DNA of 34,656 nt from contig CAZXOP010000008.1 of NCBI GenBank assembly GCA_964642235.1, forward strand, positions 1-34,656. The letters are read 5' to 3'. This DNA comes from CAYSND01 sp964642235. GTDB taxonomy: Bacteria; Bacteroidota; Bacteroidia; Bacteroidales; UBA932. Made by a program: the position numbers and the translations under genes. A model generated the notes under the pieces. It was not told the origin of the DNA. It searched no databases and saw nothing but the letters and a program-made list of their open reading frames with translations. Below are positions 23,396 through 31,463 of this stretch, piece after piece; within the stretch, counting starts at the first letter, position 1; each line of letters starts with the position of its first letter.

Positions 23396-26043
23396 ATGAA
23401 ACGATTGATATTATTACTGTTTGTGTCGTTTTCGTTGTCAGGATGCGCATCGAAAACCCCTATTTTTGATTCTAATCTAAAACTCTCATTTAACTCCCCT
23501 GCAGCAGTCTGGGAGGAGACCCTTCCACTTGGCAATGGAAGAGTCGGGATGATGCCTGATGGAGGGGTAAATAGAGAGAAGATAGTTCTCAATGAGATAA
23601 CCATGTGGTCAGGTTCTTGGGAGGATGCATCGAACCCCACTGCCCTTAAGGCATTGCCAGAGATTAGGGAGCTTTTAATTCAAGGTAAAAATAGAGAAGC
23701 CGAGGAACTTACAAACAGATCGTTTACTTGCGGAGGTAAAGGGACAGGAAGAGGGAGGGGGGCAAATGTCCCATTTGGTTGTTATCAAACCATGGGGGAT
23801 CTTATTATTGATTATAAAAGGGATAACTCTGTAACCGAAGAGTATGAGAGGGGACTTGATCTTAATACCGCTATGGCTTATTCGAGGGATGGGATTTTCG
23901 AAAGGGAGTATTTTACCTCTTTTGCAGATGATGTCTCTATTATTAGAATATCTAAAGCGAGGAAGAGTCCCTCTAAAGAGCTTATAAACTGTACTATAAG
24001 GCTCTCAAGAGCAGAGAGGAGCGAGGTCTTTACAGAGGGGGAGAGTCTTATTATGAGCGGAACCTTAAATAGTGGCACCGAAGGGGTAGAGGGGTTGAGG
24101 TATTACAATATTCTAAAAGTTAAAAACAATGGGGGGAGNNNNNNNNNNNNNNNNNNNNNNNNNNNNNNNNNNNNNNNNNNNNNNNNNNNNNNNNNNNNNN
24201 NNNNNNNNNNNNNNNNNNNNNNNNNNNNNNNNNNNNNNGGGTAGAGGGGTTGAGGTATTACAATATTCTAAAAGTTAAAAACAATGGGGGGAGGGTTCTC
24301 TACTCCGGAGATAGCGTTGTGGTGGAGGGGGCATCTGAACTTATTGTTTTTCTCTCCTCTGCTACTAATTATCAGGAGTGTGCAGAGCGTGCGCAGAGTG
24401 GGGCAAAGGCGCTTCTTGCCTCCCTTAAAGGGGAGGCCGGGATTGCGGGTCAAGCCCGCAATGACGGTGACGGGGAGGCTCAGATTGCGGGTCAGGCCCG
24501 CAATGACAATGAGAAACTTGAGGCCAATAGGCTTCTCTCCGATGCCATGAAAAAGAGTTATAAGGCCCTTAAAAGGGATCATATTGCCTCTTATTCATCT
24601 CTTTTCCATAGATTAAAACTCTCAATGAGTGGTTCGCCAACTGCCTCGTTTGCCACTCTCTATCTTCAATATGGTCGTTATCTTCTAATCTCCTCTTCGA
24701 GGGTGGGGCTTCTCCCCCCTAATCTACAGGGACTCTGGGCTAATACTATTCAGACCCCTTGGAATGGGGATTACCACCTTAATATAAATGTGCAGATGAA
24801 CCTTTGGATATCAGAGGTTTGTAATCTCTCGGAGCTACACCTCCCATTAATCGAACTTACCAAATCATTGCTAAACTCCGGTGAGGCTACCGCACTCTCA
24901 TTTTATGGTGCAAAAGGGTGGGTAACACACATGAAGACCAATGTCTGGCTCGACACAGCTCCGGGGGAAGAGGCATCATGGGGGGCAACAAACACTTCAG
25001 CAGGGTGGCTCTGTCAACATCTCTGGAATCACTATCTCTATACAATGGATAGGGACTATTTGGCTGAGGTCTATCCTGTAATGAAAGGGGCATCGGAGTT
25101 TTTCCTCTCGATGCTTATTGAGGAGCCTACACATGGATGGCTTGTTACTGCTCCCACCACCTCTCCTGAGAATGCGTTTTACATCAAGAATAAGAATGGG
25201 AAGAGAGAGGCGGTCTCACTTTGTATGGGCTCCACAATGGATAATCAGATAATCAAGGAGTTATTTAGGAATACTGCTGAAGCAGCTGCGATATTAGGGG
25301 TAGATTCAGACTTCGCAATGAGTTTAGATAGCGCCAAAAAGCGACTCCCCCCTCATATAGTAAGTAAAAACGGCTCTCTTCAGGAGTGGCTTGAGGATTA
25401 CGAGGAGGTGGAACCGACTCATCGACATGTCTCACATCTCTATGGGCTTCACCCTTCAAACCTTATTTCCAAAAGTAAAACGCCGGAGTTAATGGAGGCA
25501 TGCCGAGCCACACTCGATAGGCGAGGGGATGGGGGGACAGGGTGGTCAAGAGCATGGAAGGTTAATTTTTGGGCAAGATTGGGAGATGGGGAGCGTGCAT
25601 TAAAACTTTTAGAGGCTCTTTGGAAACCTGCTTTTAACTCCGAGACCTCAAGAGTGGGGAGTGGAACATACCCAAACTTTTTCTGTTCACACCCCCCTTT
25701 TCAGATTGATGGAAATTTTGGAGGGGCTTCGGGGATAGCGGAGATGCTGATTCAGAGTTTTGATGGGTATATAGAGCTCCTTCCTGCTCTACCTACAGAG
25801 TGGTCAGATGGATATTTTGAGGGTTTTAAGGTGGAGGGGAATGCTGAGGTCTCTTGCAGATGGGAAAATAGAAGGATAAAAGAGCTTTCAATAAAGGCTT
25901 TAACGCCCGGAGAGTTTGTTTTTTTACTACCTGATTATTTAGAGATATCTAAATTGTCTCTCCCTTCGAAGAGTTATTCCATAAATGGTAATTTATTAAA
26001 AGTTAAAATTGATAAGAAAAAAAGATTGTTTTTTAGATTTTAG
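23396..26043 (+). CDS. GH95 alpha-L-fucosidase, lipoprotein, split by an assembly gap
   Basis: Two reading-frame halves (to 24138, and from 24239 to 26043) belong to one gene. The 55 nt on each side of the N run are identical. Removing the Ns and one copy (155 nt) joins the halves in frame into an 830-aa protein of normal GH95 length. Lipobox LSGC gives Cys17. Family features are SPAAVWEETLPLGNGRVGMM, LNEITMWSGSW, LNINVQMNLW (Asn411, Asn413), TSPENAF (Glu540, expected acid) and QIDGNFGGASGIAEM (Asp720, expected base partner); numbers refer to the collapsed protein. The family removes alpha-1,2-fucose by inversion, and some members take alpha-L-galactose. At about residues 295-325 the frame contains two palindromic repeats that do not belong to the family. 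It is followed after 39 nt by the fimbrial operon. Confidence 0.93.
24084..24138. repeat. Assembly overlap, left copy
   Basis: These 55 nt are identical to 24239-24293 and end exactly at the N run. A perfect end overlap of this length is what unmerged contigs from a k-mer assembler with k=55 would show; it is not a biological duplication. Confidence 0.88.
24139..24238. other. Assembly gap of exactly 100 Ns
   Basis: Exactly 100 Ns, the conventional size for a gap of unknown length. The flanks overlap by 55 identical nt, so the true missing length is probably zero or negative. Confidence 0.97.
24239..24293. repeat. Assembly overlap, right copy
   Basis: Second copy of the 55 nt at 24084-24138, beginning directly after the N run. 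The in-frame ATG at 24250 inside it is an internal Met-like codon of GH95 produced by the gap, not a gene start. Confidence 0.88.
24442..24462. repeat. Palindromic repeat inside GH95, copy 1
   Basis: Arms ATTGCGGG and CCCGCAAT pair perfectly over a 5-nt loop. The unit is read in frame as IAGQARND. On the other strand it reads IAGLTRN, a translation I know from widespread intergenic palindromes in bacterial genomes. Confidence 0.8.
24484..24504. repeat. Palindromic repeat inside GH95, copy 2
   Basis: Same arms as copy 1, loop differing by one base, 42 nt (14 codons) further on, again read as IAGQARND. The spacing keeps the frame. Confidence 0.8.
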
Positions 26044-26075
26044 TATTGTCATTCAAAGATTTATTCTTACATTTG
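26044..26075 (+). promoter_or_regulatory. Candidate promoter of the fimbrillin operon
   Basis: TACATTTG at 26068-26075 fits the -7 consensus and ATTG at 26044-26047, 20 nt upstream, is one base off TTTG. The ATG at 26083 is only 7 nt downstream, so the leader would be absent or nearly so. GH95 ends at 26043 and no terminator separates them. Confidence 0.5.
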
Positions 26076-26082
26076 CGGCGCG

Positions 26083-27054
26083 ATGAAAAGGATTATTTTA
26101 ATATTACTCACGGGTATTCTCTTATACCTGCTTACTTCTTGTAAAGGGGAGCATCCCTCGGATGTTTCTATCGGATTTACCTCGGAATTAACTCCTTTTG
26201 ACACTAAGGCTTTAGTTACTAATGTTACTGATTTACAGACTTCATCGGGGTTAAGTATATATGCTTTGAGGTTCCCCACAGGAACAGGGTCTCCTATTTC
26301 AACTCTTTTTGATAATATAAACCTTACTTACAGCTCTCCTAATTGGGTTTATACAGGTTTAAAATATTGGATTCCCGGTCAGACATATAAATTTATCTCC
26401 CTTTATCCTTATAGTGCCTCTGCATATACATATACACCTGCCGAGAGCAAGGTTACCACTACATATACTTCTGCATTAACTACTAATCCTAATCAGACCG
26501 ATTTAATGTATTCAGTTAATGAGAGGTTGGTGACATCTACTGTGAGTGCCTCCCCTGTCCCCCTTAATATGAAGCATGCCACCTCTTCTTTAACTTTCAA
26601 GCTTAGAAATGTCTCTGTAGGTAACATCACAGTTTCTAATATCTCTCTTACGGGACTTTACTATCAAGGGAGCTGTACTATAGCTAATACTGCCACACCA
26701 TGCACTTGGAGTACCACAGGGGCAAAAGAGATAGGGAATACACGTTATCCGGGTAAAACTTCCGGACTCTCCTCTCTTCCGATAAATGCCTCTACATATT
26801 ATGAGTTATTCTCGGAGAGAATTTTAGTGATTCCTCAACAGGTCCAATCTAACACCGATATAAAAATTAACTTAACTGTTGCTCCTGCCGGATCAACACA
26901 ATACACTCTGAATTTATCACTCTCAACTTCCACTACTGTTACGGAGTGGCTCCCTTCTAAACATTATGTTTATACCATCTCTATTACAGAGAGCAGAATT
27001 TTATTCGATGTGGAGGTGTTGGACTGGATAGAGGAAGAAGTTACGCTTAAATAG
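26083..27054 (+). CDS. Fimbrillin-family lipoprotein (fimbrial subunit)
   Basis: The protein has 323 aa with lipobox LTSC (Cys20). It has the two-domain layout of FimA/Mfa-like fimbrillins: an N-terminal strand region up to TKA (Lys42-Ala43), an N domain with YWIPGQTYKFISLYPYS and DLMYSVNERL, then LNMKHATSSLTFKLRNV leading into the C domain, and a closing EVLDWIEEEVTL. In the family the lipoprotein is carried to the surface, cut after a basic residue, and polymerises by donor-strand exchange. It is rich in Ser, Thr and Tyr. It is the first of four consecutive genes of this type (7-nt gap to the next). Being short and without extra domains, it is the best candidate for a stalk subunit. Confidence 0.85.
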   Translation: MKRIILILLTGILLYLLTSCKGEHPSDVSIGFTSELTPFDTKALVTNVTDLQTSSGLSIYALRFPTGTGSPISTLFDNINLTYSSPNWVYTGLKYWIPGQTYKFISLYPYSASAYTYTPAESKVTTTYTSALTTNPNQTDLMYSVNERLVTSTVSASPVPLNMKHATSSLTFKLRNVSVGNITVSNISLTGLYYQGSCTIANTATPCTWSTTGAKEIGNTRYPGKTSGLSSLPINASTYYELFSERILVIPQQVQSNTDIKINLTVAPAGSTQYTLNLSLSTSTTVTEWLPSKHYVYTISITESRILFDVEVLDWIEEEVTLK

Positions 27055-27061
27055 AAAGAGT

Positions 27062-28069
27062 ATGAGATATTCAATAATATATATTGCTATTTTTTTGATT
27101 TTGCTCCTATCAGGGTGTGAAAAGAGAGAGAAATCAGATGCGAATATTATTCGTTTCGGGCTGGATGAGGAGTACCTCTCCACCAAAGCTCAGATGACAC
27201 CCGCTGATGTAAATAACAACCTTATTTTTATTTATGGAAAACAGGATAATACAACGGCTATTTTCTCTGCTACTTCATTTGAAAGAAATACATCGAATAA
27301 TATATGGTATCCCCAAAATTCAAATGATACTAAATGGTGGGCAAACGGAAGTAGTTATTCATTTTATGCTTATACACGCTCTACTAATACGGGGATTACT
27401 ATTACTAATAATGCTTTAACTATAGCAGTTACTCAGCCCACGACTTATATTGAGGCTAATATGATAGATTACCTCCTTTCGCGGACATACTCAGTAGCTA
27501 ACGGAGCCTCAAGGCCCCTCTGCCGTCTTACATTTGAACACTCAATGCCTGCTGTAGAGATATATGTAATAAAGGCAGAGGCTATGTATGAAGCCTGTAT
27601 TCAAAGTATGACACTTACAGGGATTTACTCATCAGGGAGTATGACTTGTACTGTGATTGCCCCTTATGGCTCCAGTACAGGACATACATGGAGTTATAGT
27701 CCTTCAGGAACTAAGACAGCCTCTTATACCATTTCCGGTGACACGACTTCACATAAGGTTAATATAGCTAATACGCGTGAAGCTACTCAGGCAAAGATGA
27801 AAATTATGACTATTCCACAGCAGCTTGCTTCCGATGCTAAATTGACCATAAAATATTGGATTAACGAGAGAACATCATCATCTGCTTCGAATAATTATGT
27901 TTCATATTCTGAGACATTTAATCTATATAATTTTTCCCCTTCGAGCTGGCTTCCGGGGCATAAAATTATATATACCCTAAAGGTCGATTCGGGAATCCAT
28001 TTAGAAGGAGTAATTGCTCCTTGGAAAAATATAGATTATATAGAAGGTACTATATTACCGGCAGTTTAA
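27062..28069 (+). CDS. Fimbrillin-family lipoprotein (fimbrial subunit)
   Basis: The protein has 335 aa with lipobox LSGC (Cys19), followed by the charged EKREKSD. It resembles the upstream gene in layout: STKA at residues 40-43, WWANGSSYSFYAYTRS, MIDYLLSRTYSV, CRLTFEHSMPAVEIYVIK (the family's conserved F-x-H segment), MTIPQQLASDAKLTIKYW and a C-terminal WLPGHKIIYTLKVD followed by an acidic tail. These are the features of Mfa-like fimbrillins. It lies 7 nt after the first fimbrillin gene and 9 nt before the third, so it is in one operon. Stalk or accessory subunit cannot be distinguished. Confidence 0.85.
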   Translation: MRYSIIYIAIFLILLLSGCEKREKSDANIIRFGLDEEYLSTKAQMTPADVNNNLIFIYGKQDNTTAIFSATSFERNTSNNIWYPQNSNDTKWWANGSSYSFYAYTRSTNTGITITNNALTIAVTQPTTYIEANMIDYLLSRTYSVANGASRPLCRLTFEHSMPAVEIYVIKAEAMYEACIQSMTLTGIYSSGSMTCTVIAPYGSSTGHTWSYSPSGTKTASYTISGDTTSHKVNIANTREATQAKMKIMTIPQQLASDAKLTIKYWINERTSSSASNNYVSYSETFNLYNFSPSSWLPGHKIIYTLKVDSGIHLEGVIAPWKNIDYIEGTILPAV

Positions 28070-28078
28070 TAGATTATT

Positions 28079-31000
28079 ATGAAAGAAAAGCGATACTATA
28101 TCAGATTTTTATTATTTGCGACTCTTATTGCATTTGTATTTACTGCGTGTCATACAAATGAAGGACCTACCCCCTCCAATAAAGTGCGTCTTTACGGCTC
28201 GCTCTCTTATGCCAAAACAGATACAAAGGGAAATGCTACTTCAACATCCGGAATAAAGAACACTGATAGTGATGAGGCTCTAAATATCTCTCTCGTAAGA
28301 ATCGATCAGAACTATAGCGGAGATCCTAATTACCCTAAATTTCTCTCATGCAGGGCGCCGATAACAGGGAAGCTACATAAGCCTGACCCAGCTAACGATT
28401 ATAAGAGGGATATAGAGTTTATATCTGAGCCTCAGTTTTTTAGAAGTCAGACATACCATATAAGATATGCCTCTTGGTACCCACAGGGTGGCACATTTGC
28501 AACTAATGCTACCTCTACAACAGTAACATTTCCTATTAATGGAGAGACTGATATTATGTATGGAGATGTGGCAATAGGGAATAAACATGATGGTTTTAAT
28601 TTGGTGACATATAAACATGCGCTCTCCCAATTTAGAGTCTATGTTTATGCTATGACACTCCCAACCGGAGTGAATACTGCTGCTCGTTGGGGTGCTGTAA
28701 CAGAGATGGGGATTAATGATGTCCCTAATCAGTGTATTCTTACCCTCCCGCGTGATGCAGCAGGTACTCAATATGAGATCTCTTATTCGAATTCTACCTT
28801 TAATTTATCTTTTAATGACCCAAATAATAACATATTCTGGGATCCCGGCACAGAACTCCCTCTTGGAATCGCTAATAAAAGACTTGTGGCTAAATGTATT
28901 TCAGCCCCTCCTGTTGCAGGAGTTTTGAATATTGCTATTAAAACAGAACATGCGACAGCAGCTCAGTCGGTCTCTATTGCAAGGAATTTTAAACCGGGGT
29001 GTGCTTATGATATTATTCTTAGGTTTTCAGACCACGGATTTATTAATGCCGATGTTTCAGTGGCTGAGTGGCAAAAATTCCCCGAAGATATAAAACAGGA
29101 GGCAGCCGTTAATATGTATTTTAATCTAAGTAGTTATGGAACAGCCAATAGCTATATGATTAACTCTGCCAATTACGGTTATTCCTTTGATGGGAATGTT
29201 ATGGGGAATGGGGTGGGAACCCCTGTCGGGGTAAGTAATACCACTCTTAATCCGGGCTATATAGATATTTTATGGTCTGATATGCCGGATGTCCCCCTCG
29301 ATTTAACTAACGACGGAGTTTCCAATCCGATTCCTACGCAGACTGTGCAGTTGCTTTCTAACACACTCTCTATGGGGAAGGTCCTCTTTAAGGTACATGG
29401 AAATCAGTCAGATCTTACTGACCGATCCCTTAAGGCAGAGGGGAATGTAATAATTGCTGCTTATGAAAATGCATCAAAGGCTAAAATCCTCTGGACTTGG
29501 CATATTTGGGTCTGTGATAAGGTAAAAGTACATGGGTATTTATCCGGATATTCAGCACAAGATAGAAATTTAGGTGCTATTGCCAATGCTCCGGACGGTA
29601 ATGATTATAGTAAGATGCATGGCCTTTACTATCAATGGGGACGACCTACCCCATTTAAGGGAGCTACATCCGGAAGCTATACTCTCTCTCTGGAGAGTGC
29701 TACAACTACCATGGCTACAGCCATCGCTAATCCTACCACCATGTATGGGACAGGGAGTACTGACCCATATAATTGGTTAAATTCCGGCACTCCAAAAGCA
29801 AATAATCTATGGGGTTGGGTCTCTGACTCTGAAGATGATGTTAAAACCATATATGACCCATGTCCACATGGGTATCGTGCATCAGATTATAGGATGTGGA
29901 AAAATATGTCAGATTTTACAATTAATTCTGTCCCCAATAAAGGTGTAAATCTCGCTATAGCCTCACAAAATATATACTATCCTTTTCAAGGGTATCTCGA
30001 TGTGGATGGTACTATTAAAAACACTACTCCGCTCTTTTTATGGGCGACCTCTATAAATAATAGTAGTGGAAAACCATATTATTTTACTTATGAAAATGGA
30101 GCCTCTGCGATACCTGCAGATGGACGTAGAAACAGAGCAGCCCCTATTAGGTGTATCTCTACAAAAGGGACAAGTATCGTTAAAAATCTTACTGCTACAC
30201 AGACAGCAAATAGTTATATAGTGAGCAAAGATGGGTACTATAAATTTAAGGCTACGGTAAGAGGAAATGGGGTGGGGGCATTGTTCCCTCTTGGTGGTGA
30301 TCACATAGCTGAAATTAGTGGAGGACTTAATGTAAATATCTCCCCTGTAAAGGTCGATGTCCTTTGGTGGCAAGGGGATTTTGCTGCCACAGGAGCAAAT
30401 GCATTGGCTAATAATATCACAGACCCACAAAGATTTATGTGTATTAAACTCCTTAATGGAGGGGTCCCTGACTCTGAAGGGTATGTAACTTTTTATATAG
30501 ATGAATTTTTTAAGGGTAACACTGTACTTGCTGCTTACGATAACGCAAATAATATATTATGGACTTGGCATATTTGGCTTACTGATCCCCCTGCTGATAT
30601 AGCTTCGGGGAAATATGCCTTAATGGATAGGTTTTTGGGTGCAACCTTTGCACCTAATATAACTAACCCTTTCTCTTTTGCTTCTGATAATCAACTTCTT
30701 GCCACTTATGGTTTTTATTACCAGTGGGGAAGGAAAGACCCTTTTATAGGTCCCCCTGCATTTAATTCCGGATCTCCTACTAATCTTTCATCTTCTCGTT
30801 GGTGGTTGAAAAATGGAGCATCATGGGATGAAAGAACGACTATCTCAACTTCTCCAGCTAATAGTGTTATCTCTTCAGCTTCAAATCCTATGACTTTCTA
30901 TTATTCGGGGAGCATTCAAGGTGCCACTAATTCAGGGTGGTACCCTACAACTTTCGCTGATGGGTATGTTAATGTAGTTATGTGGGGATATGCAGTCGCT

Positions 31001-31450
31001 GACTGGACAGCTCAAGGGCAGACATTTTCTAAGACTATGCATGATCCCTGTCCTCCCGGATATCGTACCCCTTTCCATTATGCTTGGGATGGTGAGATTT
31101 CAGGACTTTATACCGGGGAAACTTATAAATATATTGTTGGAGGTGATCATACCGGAGGGTATTCACTTGGAAATGGAGAGGCTGGTTTTAATACAAACGG
31201 TATAGTCCTAAATAAAGGAAAATTTGCCAATAATTGGTACCCATTCGCGGGATTTCGTGCCCCTACCACTGGTTATTGCTCAGAAGTAGGCACCAACGGT
31301 CTTATGTACACAGGTATGCCAATGGGAAAGTATAATACCCGTTATTATGATTATAAAAATAACTGGGCAGGTCAACAGACACATACTTATTCTGGTGTTG
31401 TTCCTAAAGGGGCGGCTTTTGGTATGTCTATAAGGTGTCAAAAAGATTAA
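28079..31450 (+). CDS. Large fimbrillin-like lipoprotein with two WHIW/YYQWGR/DPCP modules
   Basis: The protein has 1123 aa with lipobox FTAC (Cys24). Residues 30-345 resemble a fimbrillin (KTDTKGN around Lys50, ETDIMYGD, LVTYKHALSQFRVYVYAM, FKPGCAYDIILRF). Two copies of a bipartite module follow, at about 354-694 and 709-1123. Each starts with a NSYxI segment, reaches ILWTWHIW, then RxLGA, YYQWGR, DPCPxGYR and ends in IRC. The second half of the module resembles the Fibrobacter major paralogous domain (TIGR02145-like), recalled from memory. Such architecture would suit a tip or adhesive subunit of a fimbria, which is an inference. It lies in the middle of the four-gene lipoprotein operon. 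Confidence 0.82.
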   Translation: MKEKRYYIRFLLFATLIAFVFTACHTNEGPTPSNKVRLYGSLSYAKTDTKGNATSTSGIKNTDSDEALNISLVRIDQNYSGDPNYPKFLSCRAPITGKLHKPDPANDYKRDIEFISEPQFFRSQTYHIRYASWYPQGGTFATNATSTTVTFPINGETDIMYGDVAIGNKHDGFNLVTYKHALSQFRVYVYAMTLPTGVNTAARWGAVTEMGINDVPNQCILTLPRDAAGTQYEISYSNSTFNLSFNDPNNNIFWDPGTELPLGIANKRLVAKCISAPPVAGVLNIAIKTEHATAAQSVSIARNFKPGCAYDIILRFSDHGFINADVSVAEWQKFPEDIKQEAAVNMYFNLSSYGTANSYMINSANYGYSFDGNVMGNGVGTPVGVSNTTLNPGYIDILWSDMPDVPLDLTNDGVSNPIPTQTVQLLSNTLSMGKVLFKVHGNQSDLTDRSLKAEGNVIIAAYENASKAKILWTWHIWVCDKVKVHGYLSGYSAQDRNLGAIANAPDGNDYSKMHGLYYQWGRPTPFKGATSGSYTLSLESATTTMATAIANPTTMYGTGSTDPYNWLNSGTPKANNLWGWVSDSEDDVKTIYDPCPHGYRASDYRMWKNMSDFTINSVPNKGVNLAIASQNIYYPFQGYLDVDGTIKNTTPLFLWATSINNSSGKPYYFTYENGASAIPADGRRNRAAPIRCISTKGTSIVKNLTATQTANSYIVSKDGYYKFKATVRGNGVGALFPLGGDHIAEISGGLNVNISPVKVDVLWWQGDFAATGANALANNITDPQRFMCIKLLNGGVPDSEGYVTFYIDEFFKGNTVLAAYDNANNILWTWHIWLTDPPADIASGKYALMDRFLGATFAPNITNPFSFASDNQLLATYGFYYQWGRKDPFIGPPAFNSGSPTNLSSSRWWLKNGASWDERTTISTSPANSVISSASNPMTFYYSGSIQGATNSGWYPTTFADGYVNVVMWGYAVADWTAQGQTFSKTMHDPCPPGYRTPFHYAWDGEISGLYTGETYKYIVGGDHTGGYSLGNGEAGFNTNGIVLNKGKFANNWYPFAGFRAPTTGYCSEVGTNGLMYTGMPMGKYNTRYYDYKNNWAGQQTHTYSGVVPKGAAFGMSIRCQKD

Positions 31451-31463
31451 GGGGGATAAGATT

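Noticed and set aside
24084..24293. Tandem duplication inside GH95
   Set aside because: The copies meet the N run exactly and are perfectly identical, which fits an unmerged contig overlap, and one copy restores the frame.
24268..24582. Minus-strand 104-aa reading frame with IAGLTRN repeats
   Set aside because: It is the reverse reading of the palindromic repeats and GH95 coding sequence.
24250..26043. A separate downstream gene starting at ATG 24250
   Set aside because: It is the second half of GH95; its start lies in the duplicated contig overlap and the sequence before the gap encodes the same residues.
28373..28771. Minus-strand 132-aa reading frame inside the same gene
   Set aside because: Shadow of the fimbrillin-like domain on the plus strand; no signal peptide or motif.
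30038..30430. Minus-strand 130-aa reading frame inside the large fimbrillin-like gene
   Set aside because: The plus-strand frame is long, has recognisable repeated modules and a signal peptide; the antisense frame has no family features.
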